Assembly (NCBI RefSeq): GCF_030273315.1
Contig: NZ_CP127174.1
Span: 2,170,001 to 2,234,000 of the forward strand
DNA length: 64,000 bases
Direction: 5' to 3'
Origin: Natrialbaceae archaeon AArc-T1-2
Lineage (GTDB): Archaea > Halobacteriota > Halobacteria > Halobacteriales > Natrialbaceae
The first letter of the stretch is position 1, and every line of letters starts with the position of its first letter. Shown in pieces: positions 50,933-59,804 of this stretch. A model generated the notes under the pieces. It did not search any database. It was not told where the DNA came from and worked only from the letters and a program-made list of their open reading frames with translations. A program made the position numbers and the translations under genes.

Positions 50933-52026
50933 TCCTCGAACTCGAGGAACTCACCCACCGCTACGGGACCGAGTCGGCCCTCGAGGACGTCTCCTTCGGT
51001 CTCGAGGCCGGCGAACTCGTCGCCGTGCTCGGTCCGAGCGGCTGTGGGAAGACGACGCTCGTCCAGGCGATTGCCGGCCACGTCTCTCCGACCGCGGGCC
51101 GGATACGGCTTCGCGGCGAGGACGTCACCGACGCTCCGCCCGAAGCGCGCCACGTCGGGCTGGTCTTCCAGGAATCGACGCTGTATCCACACATGACCGT
51201 CGGCGAGAACGTCGCGTACGGACTCGCAGCACGCGACGTCGAACCTGGCCGGCGAGACGAGATCGTGACCGACTACCTCGAGCTCGTCGATCTCTCCGAA
51301 CAGCGCGAGGCCTACCCCGGGGAGCTAAGCGGTGGCCAGCGACGCCGCGTCGAACTCGCGCGGGCACTCGCGCCACAGCCGGACCTGCTGTTGCTCGACG
51401 AGCCGCTGTCGGCGCTCGACCGGACGCTTCGCGAACGGTTGCGAGGGGAGGTCGCACGCATCCAGCGCGAGACCGGCGTCACGACGCTGTTCGTCACCCA
51501 CGACCAGGAGGAGGCGATGGCGCTCGCCGATCGCCTCGTCGTGATGAACGACGGCAGCGTCTCCGCGGTGGGCACGCCGCGGTCGCTCTATGAGTCTCCG
51601 CCGACCCCGTTCGTGGCGTCGTTTCTCGGCCGGTCGAACGCACTCTCGGCGACCGTCGTCGGTTGCGACCCACTCACCGTCGCGGTGGACACGCAGGAGC
51701 TACGACTCGAGGGCGTCGACGCCGACGTCTCGGAAGCCGACCCCGTCACGTGTCACGTCCGACCGGACGACCTCTCGCTTTCCCCGCCAGAGGCCGCCGA
51801 TCCGGATACCTCGGTGCCGGCCGAGGTCGTCCGCGTTGCCGACGTCGGTCGCCGGTACGAGGCGACCATCCGGCTCGAGACCGGCGAACAGCTCGTCGTC
51901 GAACGGACCACGAACCCGCCGAACACTGGCGACGAGGTCGCCGTCGAGGTTCCCGCACAGAGCGTAACGGTGTTCTGTGCCAACGACGGCGACCGCGTCG
52001 TCTCCCCTGCCTCGACGAAGCCGTGA
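50929..52026 (+). CDS. wtpC: tungstate/molybdate ABC ATPase
   Basis: A 365-residue ATPase. Walker A GPSGCGKTT, Q-loop VGLVFQESTLYPH, signature LSGGQRRRVELARAL, Walker B LLLLDEPLSALD and the H-loop THDQEEAM are intact. The C-terminal 120 residues form a TOBE-like regulatory domain (HVRPDDLSLSPPEA) that may bind the oxyanion and inhibit transport. Last gene of the operon. Confidence 0.93.
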   Translation: MILELEELTHRYGTESALEDVSFGLEAGELVAVLGPSGCGKTTLVQAIAGHVSPTAGRIRLRGEDVTDAPPEARHVGLVFQESTLYPHMTVGENVAYGLAARDVEPGRRDEIVTDYLELVDLSEQREAYPGELSGGQRRRVELARALAPQPDLLLLDEPLSALDRTLRERLRGEVARIQRETGVTTLFVTHDQEEAMALADRLVVMNDGSVSAVGTPRSLYESPPTPFVASFLGRSNALSATVVGCDPLTVAVDTQELRLEGVDADVSEADPVTCHVRPDDLSLSPPEAADPDTSVPAEVVRVADVGRRYEATIRLETGEQLVVERTTNPPNTGDEVAVEVPAQSVTVFCANDGDRVVSPASTKP

Positions 52027-52079
52027 TCCCGTTCTCGTTCGCCCGAACACACTTGTCTCTCCCGTGTGATGACTCGAGC

Positions 52080-52316
52080 ATGAGTCGACTGGTCGAACAC
52101 GACGCCCAGGGACCGCGAAAACTGACCGAAGACGACATCGATCCGGAGAAAGGCGACGTCGCGATCTGTCAGTGCGGGCTCGCCGACTCCTATCCGTTCT
52201 GTGACGGCAGCCACCGACGGACCGAAGACGAAGACGCCGACGCCGTCTACGACTACGACGTCGACGACGCCGACCGTCGCCCCGTCGCGGAGATCGTCCA
52301 CGCCGACGAGGAGTGA
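52080..52316 (+). CDS. CDGSH iron-sulfur domain protein
   Basis: A 78-residue protein with one CDGSH zinc-finger-like [2Fe-2S] site: CQCGLADSYPFCDGSH gives the three Cys and one His ligands. The tail is acidic. CDGSH proteins take part in electron or cluster transfer. The ATG at 52080 lies 53 bp after the wtpC stop, so it may be read through from that operon. Confidence 0.92.
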   Translation: MSRLVEHDAQGPRKLTEDDIDPEKGDVAICQCGLADSYPFCDGSHRRTEDEDADAVYDYDVDDADRRPVAEIVHADEE

Positions 52317-52386
52317 CTCACGAGCGGTCCGGACCCGCCGCCGACGGGACTATGTGACTCGCCCACGAAACCCCGGCCAGAGACGG

Positions 52387-52698
52387 ATGGCCGACAAACG
52401 GCGACTCGGGCGATTCCTCCGGTCGAAACTCGAGGAGGCGGGCGAACAGTACGAGGAGCTGCGCCGCTCGACCGACGAACAACTCGAGGAGGCCAGAGAG
52501 GCCTACCAGGTGGCAAAACGCGCACGGCAGTTGCCGACCGACGAGGAGGGACGAGCGAAGATCGTCTGTCGCCGCCACGCCGAACGGCGTGCGGCCCAGC
52601 TGGACGAGCAGTACCGGCCGGCGTGTTACGAGGCGGACCATCCGGACTGCGAGGGCTGCGTCGAGGACGTTCACGAGGGCCGGATCGAGACGTGGTGA
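52387..52698 (+). CDS. DUF7091 small Cys-containing protein
   Basis: A 103-residue protein with a long N-terminal coiled-coil helix (EEAGEQYEELRRSTDEQLEEAREAYQ, residues 17-42), then CRRHAERRAAQLDEQYRPACYEADHPDCEGC with four cysteines that could bind zinc. Conserved in haloarchaea without a role. It is 80 bp upstream of leuS. Confidence 0.75.
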   Translation: MADKRRLGRFLRSKLEEAGEQYEELRRSTDEQLEEAREAYQVAKRARQLPTDEEGRAKIVCRRHAERRAAQLDEQYRPACYEADHPDCEGCVEDVHEGRIETW

Positions 52699-52778
52699 GC
52701 GGTCGAACCGACCGCCGGCGGCCGTGGCCGAACAATCATATAGTTCGCCTCCGGAGGGGAGATAAGAGCGTACCGAAG

Positions 52779-55421
52779 ATGACGAGACACTACGATCACG
52801 AGGAAGTCCAGGAGTTCTGGCAGTACGTCTGGGATCGAGACGACGTCTACGCCCTCCCCGAGGACGCCGAGGACCCGACGTACGTGCTCGGAATGTTTCC
52901 GTACACGTCCGGCGACGTCCACATGGGCCACGTCAGAAACTACGCGATCACGGACGCCTACGCCCGCTACCGGCGAATGCGCGGTGACGACGTACTCCAC
53001 CCGATGGGGTGGGACGCGTTCGGACTGCCCGCAGAAAACGCCGCCCTCGAGCGGTACACGGATCCCGAGTCGTGGACTCAAGTGTGTATCTCCCGGATGC
53101 GCGAACAGCTCGAGGAACTCGGTTTCGGCTACGACTGGTCCCGCGAGATCACCACCTGCGAACCCGACTACTACCGCTGGAACCAGTGGCTGTTCACCCG
53201 CTTCTACGAGAACGACCTCGTCGAGTACGAGGCGGCGATGGTCAACTGGTGTCCCGACTGTGAGACGGTACTCGCCGACGCCCAGGTCGAGACCGACGGC
53301 GACAGCCGTCGCTGCTGGCGGTGTGAGACGTCCGTCCAGCGACGCGAACTCGACCAGTGGTTCTTCACGATCACCGACTACGCCGAGGAGCTGTACGCGG
53401 GGTTAGACGACCTCGAGAGCTGGCCCGACGGCGTCTGTGAGATCCAGCGTAACTGGATCGGGCGCCAGGAGGGCGCCGAGGTCACCTTTTCGACCCCTGC
53501 AGGCGACGTCGAGGTGTTCACCACGCGCCCGGAGACGGTCTACGGCGCGACCTTCCTCGCGCTCTCGCCCAGTCACGACCTCGTCGAGGAACTCGCTGAC
53601 GGCGAGGACGACCTCGCGGTAGCCGTCGACGACCTCCGGGAGGGCCAACCCGGCGAGGCCGGCTACGACGGCGTCGACACCGGCGTCCGGGCGACCCATC
53701 CCCTGACCGACGAGAAGCTGCCGGTCTACGTCGCCCCCTACGTCTTAGAGGACGTCGGCACCGGCGCGGTGATGGGCGTTCCGGCACACAACGAACGCGA
53801 CCACGCCTTCGCACGAGAGCAGGGCCTTCCGATCGAGGCGGTGATCGAACCCGACGACGGCGAGATGTCCTGCCCCGAGGAGCCCTACACCGGCGAGGGC
53901 ACGCTCCGGGAAAGCGACGACTACGACGGCCTCGAGAGCGCCGTCGCCGCTGACCGCCTGTGCGAGGAGGTCGACGCGATCGAACCTGCGACGACGTATC
54001 GCTTGCGGGACTGGCTCATCTCCCGGCAACGATACTGGGGGACGCCGATCCCGATCGTCCACTGCGAGGCGTGTGGTCACGTCCCTGTTCCCGACGACCA
54101 GTTGCCGGTCGAACTCCCCGAGTTCGTCCACACGACGGGCAACCCGCTCGCAGCACAGGAGTCGTTCGTCGAGACGACCTGTCCCGACTGTGGCGGACCG
54201 GCCGAACGCGAGACCGACACGATGGACACCTTCGTCGACTCCTCGTGGTACTTCCTGCGCTATCTCTCGCCCGACCTCGCCGAGGCACCGTTCGACGCCG
54301 AGGTCGCCGAGGAGACCCTCCCCGTCGACGTCTACGTCGGCGGCGAGGAACACGCCACCTTACACCTGCTGTACGTGCGCTTTTTCACGAAGGCGCTTGC
54401 GGATCTCGGCCTGCTCGAGGTTCGCGAACCGATCGAACGGCTCGTCAGCCAGGGAACGGTGCTGTACGACGGCGAGAAGATGTCTGCCTCGAAAGGCAAC
54501 GTCGTCGCCCCCCAGGAGTACGGCGCGGAGACGACGCGGCTGTTCGTCCTCTCGGCTGCCCATCCCGAACAGGACTTCGAGTGGACGGCGAACGACGTCC
54601 GTGGCGTCTACGACCTCCAGCAGACGCTGTACGGGATGGTGGCCGAGTTCGTCGAGGGACCGCTCGGTCGAGACGAACGAACGCGCCGGGACGAGCACCT
54701 CGAGCGGGAGATCGATCGAACGATCGCCGCCGTCGAGACGGAGTACGATCGATTCCGGTTCCACCGGGCCATCACCGAGATCCAGGAGCTGGCCCGGCTG
54801 TTACGCCGCTACCGGGAGTACGGCCGGCCACACGACGACGTCTACCGCCGGGGGCTGTTGACCGTCGCAGCCGTACTCTCGCCTGCGGCACCACATCTCG
54901 CCGAGGAGCTCTGGAACCGCCTCGGCGGCGACGGACTCGTCGTCCAGGCCGACTGGCCGGAGCCCACCGGCGACGTGTCGACGTACAGACTCGAGCGACG
55001 CCTCGTCGAACGAACCCGCGAGGACGTCCGGGACATCGTCGGCGTCGCGGACATCGACGATCCCGAACGGATCGAGCTGGTTGTCGCCCCGGCCTGGCAG
55101 CATCGCGTCCACGAACTCGTCCGCGAGGCCGACGCCGACGCCGCCGCCGTCGTCGAACGGGTTCGTGGCGACGACGCGATCGATCGCGAGGCCGAAGCCG
55201 CCGCGTACGCCGCCGACCTCGCCGAACGGGCGACGGTCGATCCGGTGCTGTCGTGTGAGCGCGAACTGTCCGTTCTCGAGCGTGCCGGCTGGCTCCTCGA
55301 AGACGAGTTCGACGCGACGGTGACCGTTCGCAAAGCGACCGAAGACGACGCACTGTCGGCGAAAGCCAGTCCGGGCAAGCCAGCGATACACATCGGCAAC
55401 GAGACAGGACACGATATGTGA
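52779..55421 (+). CDS. leuS: leucyl-tRNA synthetase, bacterial-like
   Basis: An 880-residue class I enzyme. HIGH box as HMGHVRNYAITDAY, then HPMGWDAFGLPAENAA, both of the bacterial LeuRS type; CP1 editing domain (about 220-410, TTRPETVYGATFLAL, MGVPAHNERDHAF); zinc knuckles CPDC...CWRC and CPDCGG; KMSKS as EKMSASKGN near residue 570; C-terminal anticodon-binding helices. The ATG at 52779 gives MTRHYDHEEVQEFWQ. The bacterial-type core suggests ancient transfer into haloarchaea. Confidence 0.96.
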   Translation: MTRHYDHEEVQEFWQYVWDRDDVYALPEDAEDPTYVLGMFPYTSGDVHMGHVRNYAITDAYARYRRMRGDDVLHPMGWDAFGLPAENAALERYTDPESWTQVCISRMREQLEELGFGYDWSREITTCEPDYYRWNQWLFTRFYENDLVEYEAAMVNWCPDCETVLADAQVETDGDSRRCWRCETSVQRRELDQWFFTITDYAEELYAGLDDLESWPDGVCEIQRNWIGRQEGAEVTFSTPAGDVEVFTTRPETVYGATFLALSPSHDLVEELADGEDDLAVAVDDLREGQPGEAGYDGVDTGVRATHPLTDEKLPVYVAPYVLEDVGTGAVMGVPAHNERDHAFAREQGLPIEAVIEPDDGEMSCPEEPYTGEGTLRESDDYDGLESAVAADRLCEEVDAIEPATTYRLRDWLISRQRYWGTPIPIVHCEACGHVPVPDDQLPVELPEFVHTTGNPLAAQESFVETTCPDCGGPAERETDTMDTFVDSSWYFLRYLSPDLAEAPFDAEVAEETLPVDVYVGGEEHATLHLLYVRFFTKALADLGLLEVREPIERLVSQGTVLYDGEKMSASKGNVVAPQEYGAETTRLFVLSAAHPEQDFEWTANDVRGVYDLQQTLYGMVAEFVEGPLGRDERTRRDEHLEREIDRTIAAVETEYDRFRFHRAITEIQELARLLRRYREYGRPHDDVYRRGLLTVAAVLSPAAPHLAEELWNRLGGDGLVVQADWPEPTGDVSTYRLERRLVERTREDVRDIVGVADIDDPERIELVVAPAWQHRVHELVREADADAAAVVERVRGDDAIDREAEAAAYAADLAERATVDPVLSCERELSVLERAGWLLEDEFDATVTVRKATEDDALSAKASPGKPAIHIGNETGHDM

Positions 55422-55471
55422 TCGAACCGGCAAAGACAAGTTCTTCCACTCCTCCTTGACGGATAGACCAC

Positions 55472-55747
55472 ATGATGAAAGAGGGGAACAACGGAGTCGA
55501 ACAATCCCAGCACATGACTCCGAGCCAGGCCGTCGTCGAGGCCGTCGCCGACGCCGAGAGCGTTCCACCCGAATCGCTGTGCCCGCCGGAGTACGACCCG
55601 TTACACAGCGTGATCGATCCGCAGGCGCTCGACGCCCTTTTCGAACCCAGGGCGGACGGGACGCCGCGGTCGTCGGGTCGCGTCTCGTTCACGTTCTGTG
55701 GCTACGACGTCACCGTCGACTCCGACGGAACGGTCACACTCGAGTGA
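55472..55747 (+). CDS. single-domain HalOD1 protein (copy 3)
   Basis: A 91-residue protein: QAVVEAVADAESVPPESLCPPEYDPL, IDPQALDALF, GRVSFTFCGYDVTVDSDGTVTLE. It retains the DAL-F and Y-VTV pattern shared with the copies at 10886 and 41433 but has a longer N-terminus. The second Met codon (55475) may be the true start. Role unknown. Confidence 0.82.
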   Translation: MMKEGNNGVEQSQHMTPSQAVVEAVADAESVPPESLCPPEYDPLHSVIDPQALDALFEPRADGTPRSSGRVSFTFCGYDVTVDSDGTVTLE

Positions 55748-55807
55748 GCCGATCGTCGGAAATCACAGGGACGATAGAAACGACGATCCAAACCGAATCG
55801 AACCACC

Positions 55808-56089
55808 GTGACTGTCGCCGAAGAACGGATCGAGCGCCTCGAGGACCTCGCTCGAGCGGCTGCCACTGACTGTCACGAACAGCGGGCACGATACTACGTT
55901 CGACTGGCCCGCCGGATCGCGGAACGGAATCGGCTGTCGCTGCCGAAGCGGTTCAAGCGATTCACGTGTGATGAGTGCGACCGGTACCTCCGACCCGGAA
56001 AGAACGCCCGCGTCAGACTCGGAGACGGCCACGTCGTCGTCACGTGTGACTGTGGCTCCCAGGCCCGGTATCCGTACGACGACGGCTAG
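55808..56089 (+). CDS. rnp4: ribonuclease P protein component 4 (Rpp21)
   Basis: A 93-residue archaeal Rpp21 subunit of RNase P, which trims tRNA 5' leaders. An N-terminal helix pair (ARYYVRLARRIAERNRLSLPK) is followed by a zinc ribbon with CDECDRYLRPGKNARVRL and CDCGSQARYPY. Starts at GTG. Groups with the downstream YhbY-like RNA-binding gene, a linkage seen in many archaea. Confidence 0.95.
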   Translation: MTVAEERIERLEDLARAAATDCHEQRARYYVRLARRIAERNRLSLPKRFKRFTCDECDRYLRPGKNARVRLGDGHVVVTCDCGSQARYPYDDG

Positions 56090-56165
56090 CGACTGCGGAC
56101 TCCGGCGGTCGCTGTGACGTTTCGATTCGCGAAGATTGAAACCGCTCGCGGACTTCTCACCTCGC

Positions 56166-56414
56166 ATGGACGATCAAGAACTAAGACGGCGCGCACACGA
56201 TCTCGACGTGACCGTCTGGGTCGGCAAAAGCGGTCTCGAGGCGGTCGTCGACGAACTCGACGACCAGCTTACAGACCGAGAACTCGTGAAGGTGAAGTTC
56301 CTCAGAGCCGCGAGAGCGGGGAGTTCGACGGACGAGAAGGCGGCCGAGCTGGCAGACCGGGTGGACGCGGACCTCGTCGACGTCCGGGGCCACACCGCAG
56401 TGTTGTACCGATGA
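56166..56414 (+). CDS. YhbY-family (CRM) RNA-binding protein
   Basis: An 82-residue CRM domain with VTVWVGKSGLEAVVDELDDQL and VKVKFLRAAR, the GxxG-like loop and basic strand that contact rRNA. Probably works in ribosome maturation, next to the RNase P subunit gene. The ATG at 56166 starts MDDQELRRRAHDL. The stop overlaps the mscS start (ATGA). Confidence 0.9.
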   Translation: MDDQELRRRAHDLDVTVWVGKSGLEAVVDELDDQLTDRELVKVKFLRAARAGSSTDEKAAELADRVDADLVDVRGHTAVLYR

Positions 56415-57319
56415 GTGCTCCGGTTCTCGAGACGGAACTCGGTCCGGTCGGATCTGCCCTCGAGGACGCCGGTCTCGACGCGACGGTCGCGAACACACTC
56501 GAGGGAGTGGTCCTCTTCATCGCCGCGTTCGTCGTCGTCTACGGCCTCGGGCGGACGGTCGTGTTACCTGTTCTCAGCCGGACGTTCGACCGACGCGACC
56601 TCGACGAACACGCCCAGAAACCGCTGTTGTTGATCGGCCGATTCGGTGTCGTCTTCGTCGCCGTCGCTGTCGCCTTCGGGTTTGCAGATTACGGTAACTT
56701 CCTCGTCTCGATGGCCGGCATCGCCGCAGCCGGGGCGTTGGCGGTTGGGCTGGCGATGCAAAACGTCATCGCGAACTTCGTCGCGGGCGTCTTCATCTAC
56801 ACCGACAAACCGTTTCGGATCGGCGACTGGATCGAGTGGGACGGCGGCGAGTACGCTGGCGTCGTCGAGGACATCAGTCTCCGTGTCACACGGGTCCGGA
56901 CCTTCGACAACGAGTTGCTCACCGTTCCGAACGGCGACCTCACCGGCGGCGTCATCAAAAACCCCGTCGACGGGGAGAAACTGCGCCTGAAGTTCGTCTT
57001 CGGCATCGGCTACGGCGACGACATCGAGCGGGCAAGCGAGATCATCGTCGAGGAGGCAGAACGGCACCCGGAGATCATGGACGAGCCCGCCCCGAGCGTG
57101 CGACTCACCGAACTCGGCGACTCCGACGTCGGTCTGCAGTCGCGGTTCTGGATTCCCCAGCCGTCCCGCGCCGACGTCGTTCGGATCAGAGGCGAGTACG
57201 TCACGAGCGTGAAAGAGCGGTTCGACGAGGAAGGGGTCGACATCCCCTATCCCGTTCGTACGCTCGAGGGTAGTCTCGATCTGCGCGACGCCGAACGGAT
57301 CGCCTCGATGGCGGAGTGA
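56411..57319 (+). CDS. mscS: MscS-family mechanosensitive channel
   Basis: A 302-residue channel: N-terminal helices (about 28-50, 75-100), pore helix MAGIAAAGALAVGLAMQNVIANFVAGVFI with the Gly/Ala packing of TM3, the beta domain FRIGDWIEWDGGEYAGVVEDISLRVTRVRTFDNELLTVPNG, and the C-terminal alpha/beta domain. It releases solutes on osmotic downshock. Overlaps the YhbY gene by four bases. Confidence 0.94.
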   Translation: MSAPVLETELGPVGSALEDAGLDATVANTLEGVVLFIAAFVVVYGLGRTVVLPVLSRTFDRRDLDEHAQKPLLLIGRFGVVFVAVAVAFGFADYGNFLVSMAGIAAAGALAVGLAMQNVIANFVAGVFIYTDKPFRIGDWIEWDGGEYAGVVEDISLRVTRVRTFDNELLTVPNGDLTGGVIKNPVDGEKLRLKFVFGIGYGDDIERASEIIVEEAERHPEIMDEPAPSVRLTELGDSDVGLQSRFWIPQPSRADVVRIRGEYVTSVKERFDEEGVDIPYPVRTLEGSLDLRDAERIASMAE

Positions 57320-57412
57320 GACCGCCACCGAACGCGATCGAGGACAGCCTGCCGCGCTCGATCGTTGCGACCAGAAGAAAAGCCCAATTAGCTGGAGCTC
57401 CGGGTATCGTAC

Positions 57413-57733
57413 ATGGGACTTGGCAGTACTGCAAAGAAGATCCAGGCGCTGTCGGATCACGCCGAGCAGATGTACAAGCAGGTACAGGAACTCCAGGGTC
57501 GGATCACCCGCCTCGAGGAAGAAGTCGACGAGACCCACGAGACGGTGACGACCCTCGATCACGAGCTGGCCGAACAGCGGGCGTTACTCGTCGCGATGGC
57601 CGAAGAGCAAGGGCTCGACGCCGAGGCGATTCTCGCGGAGGCGGCGATCGAGGAAGCAGAAGACGACGACGCAGCCGACGCCGACGACGAGGCGACCGTC
57701 GAGGACGCACCAGCCGCAGAGTCCGGCGAGTAA
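57413..57733 (+). CDS. DUF5798 coiled-coil protein
   Basis: A 106-residue protein, one long coiled coil (KKIQALSDHAEQMYKQVQEL and LEEEVDETHETVTTLDHELAEQ) with an acidic tail. It looks prefoldin- or scaffold-like but lacks the prefoldin beta strands. Its TAA stop codon is the left target duplication of the MITE copy B, so the insertion hit the stop and preserved it. Confidence 0.8.
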   Translation: MGLGSTAKKIQALSDHAEQMYKQVQELQGRITRLEEEVDETHETVTTLDHELAEQRALLVAMAEEQGLDAEAILAEAAIEEAEDDDAADADDEATVEDAPAAESGE

Positions 57734-57843
57734 TACTGTCGGTCATACCGACGTGAACACGGCTGGTGACAGCACGGCCAGACACACGTTCAACGGCCGG
57801 ATCACCCGGACACCAGCTCACCGGTCCATGACCGACAGTATAA
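57731..57843. mobile_element. MITE-like element, copy B, with TAA target duplication
   Basis: The 107-bp core (57734-57840) matches copy A (20236-20342) at 106 of 107 bases; C at 57748 replaces G at 20250. Same 13-bp terminal inverted repeats, same orientation, flanked by TAA on both sides (57731-57733 and 57841-57843). The left TAA is the stop codon of the DUF5798 gene. The right junction reads CAGTATAAGG, a TATA-like box pointing toward cysK, 140 bp away. Confidence 0.93.
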
Positions 57844-57983
57844 GGCACGACCGACCAGATCGATACACATCGATCGTGACACGATCGCGCGTTCGCTGAC
57901 TGTTGTCCGGCCACGTCGACCGTAGCGACTCGAAACCAGTGGCGACACAAGAGCTAACAGCTGGGGCAACATTTGCCAGCACG

Positions 57984-58964
57984 ATGACGACCCACGAGCG
58001 ACCGTTGGACTCCGTCCTCGAGACCGTCGGCGAGACGCCCCTCGTCCGGATACACGACGCCCCCGAGGACGTTCCCGTCTACGCGAAACTCGAGTCGTTC
58101 AACCCCGGTGCCAGCGTCAAGGATCGCATCGGCGTCTACATGCTCGAGCGGCTACTCGAACGGGGCGACCTCGAGCCCGGCGGGACGGTCATCGAGCCGA
58201 CGGCGGGAAACACGGGTATCGGGCTGGCGATCGCGGCCGGCCAGCTCGGTCTGAATGCGGTTTTCGTCGTCCCGGAGAAGTTCAGCGTCGAGAAACAACA
58301 GCTGATGGCCGCACTGGGTGCAGAAGTGATCAACACGCCGACCGAGGACGGCATGGGCGGTGCGATTTCCCGCGCTCACGACCTCGCCGAGGAGTTCGAC
58401 GACGCGGTCGTTCCCCAGCAGTTCTCGAATCCGCTGAACGCCGACGCTCACTACGAGACGACCGCACCCGAGGTCTATGAGGCGCTCGAGGGCGAGGTCG
58501 GCGCGATCGTCGTCGGCTGTGGGACCGCGGGCACGCTCGTGGGGATGGCGCGCTACGCGTTCGAGCGCGAACCCGCCACCTACGTCGCCGCCGTCGAACC
58601 CGAAGGGTCGCTGTTCGGCGAGTTTCTCGGCGAAGACTGCGAGGAAGGCGAGTACAAGATCGAGGGGATCGGCACCCACGAGCCGTCGACCAACGACCTG
58701 TTCGAACCCGAGCTGGTCGACGACGTGTACGCGATCGGCGATCGGGAGACCCACAAGGAGCTGACCCGGCTCGCACGCGAGGAGGGCCACCTGGTCGCCT
58801 CGAGTGCCGCCGCGGCGAGCGTCGCCGCCAAACGGGTCGCTCGTCGGATCGACGCAGGCGAGCTCGCAGTTCCCCACGAGACGGTCGTGACCGTATTTCC
58901 CGACTCGAGCGAGCGATACCTCTCGAAGGGGATCTATCGGTCGTTCGAGGAGTGGACAGGATGA
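57984..58964 (+). CDS. cysK: cysteine synthase (PLP-dependent)
   Basis: A 326-residue fold-type II PLP enzyme. PLP Lys46 in NPGASVKDRIG; PTAGNTGIGLAIAA (phosphate/O-acetylserine loop); GCGTAGTLVGMARY (glycine-rich PLP phosphate cup); late Ser in ASSAAAASV. Makes cysteine from O-acetylserine or O-phosphoserine with sulfide; a cystathionine-synthase-like role cannot be excluded. The ATG at 57984 gives MTTHERPLDSVLETVGETPLV. Confidence 0.92.
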   Translation: MTTHERPLDSVLETVGETPLVRIHDAPEDVPVYAKLESFNPGASVKDRIGVYMLERLLERGDLEPGGTVIEPTAGNTGIGLAIAAGQLGLNAVFVVPEKFSVEKQQLMAALGAEVINTPTEDGMGGAISRAHDLAEEFDDAVVPQQFSNPLNADAHYETTAPEVYEALEGEVGAIVVGCGTAGTLVGMARYAFEREPATYVAAVEPEGSLFGEFLGEDCEEGEYKIEGIGTHEPSTNDLFEPELVDDVYAIGDRETHKELTRLAREEGHLVASSAAAASVAAKRVARRIDAGELAVPHETVVTVFPDSSERYLSKGIYRSFEEWTG

Positions 58965-58969
58965 CCGTC

Positions 58970-59605
58970 TCAGCTGATGCCGGCCGTCCGAACGTCCGGC
59001 TCTACACCGTCGCCCTCCGAAACCTCGATGAGACCGTCGAACAGCTGTTTGAGCGTGTTCATCGTCTCGTCGTCGTGGGCCGTCGAGTCGATCACGTAGA
59101 TTCCGAGTGCGTCGGCGCTTTGGACCCGTCCGGTGAAGACGTGCAGGAACCGAAAGACGGTCTTGAGATCGGTGTACATAAGCAGCGTCGAGATCGAGTG
59201 CAACAGGATCCGGTTTCTGGACAGTCCGCGGCTCTCGTAGAACTCCTGGAGGAACTCCGAGACGCCGATCCCGACTCCGGTCATGTCGACCGGAGAGGAG
59301 GCGTACTTGATCCGGGGATCGGCCTCGGTCGTCTCCACGCCTCGCTGTCTCGAGACGCAGTCGACGATCCCGACGTCGACGTCTGCGATCGTGGTGTCGG
59401 GGCCGAGACGGCCGTCGAACGTCGAGAGGACCTTATCCGCGCTGTCTTTCGTAGTGACGACGATCGATCCCTCCCCTCGCGTGGCCCCACTGGCGAGTAC
59501 GTCCAGTCCGAGGTTGCGTTTTCCCGTCAACGGCTCGCCGGTAAGGAGCACGTTCGTCCCGGGATCGAGATCGGCGGTCGGGACCACCGTGGCGAGATCA
59601 TACAT
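58970..59605 (-). CDS. RecA/KaiC-like ATPase-fold protein (DUF7504 type)
   Basis: A 211-residue RecA-superfamily protein. The P-loop position reads GEPLTGKRNL: the final Ser/Thr of GKS/T is replaced by Arg, so ATP hydrolysis is doubtful. VVTTKDSADKVL, then IVDCVSRQRG and NRILLHSISTLLMYTD (Walker B-like) follow the family order. Haloarchaeal members sit near regulators of light, phage or gas-vesicle type but are unassigned. Convergent with cysK, 5 bp apart. Confidence 0.83.
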   Translation of the reverse strand: MYDLATVVPTADLDPGTNVLLTGEPLTGKRNLGLDVLASGATRGEGSIVVTTKDSADKVLSTFDGRLGPDTTIADVDVGIVDCVSRQRGVETTEADPRIKYASSPVDMTGVGIGVSEFLQEFYESRGLSRNRILLHSISTLLMYTDLKTVFRFLHVFTGRVQSADALGIYVIDSTAHDDETMNTLKQLFDGLIEVSEGDGVEPDVRTAGIS

Positions 59606-59804
59606 AGCAGACGTTCACATCCATCGTCGACTCTATCCCCCTGTACACGTCGGCGTCTGCTATGACAATGCGGGAATCGGCTTATAGAACTTATGATTGG
59701 ACACGATGGCGGTCCGCTCGACGCTCGGTTCGAGGCGCTCTCGCGGGCGGATCGTCGTCCGAGCGGGCGTAGATATTTCACCGCGACGGCAGTAGTCGTT
59801 CGGC

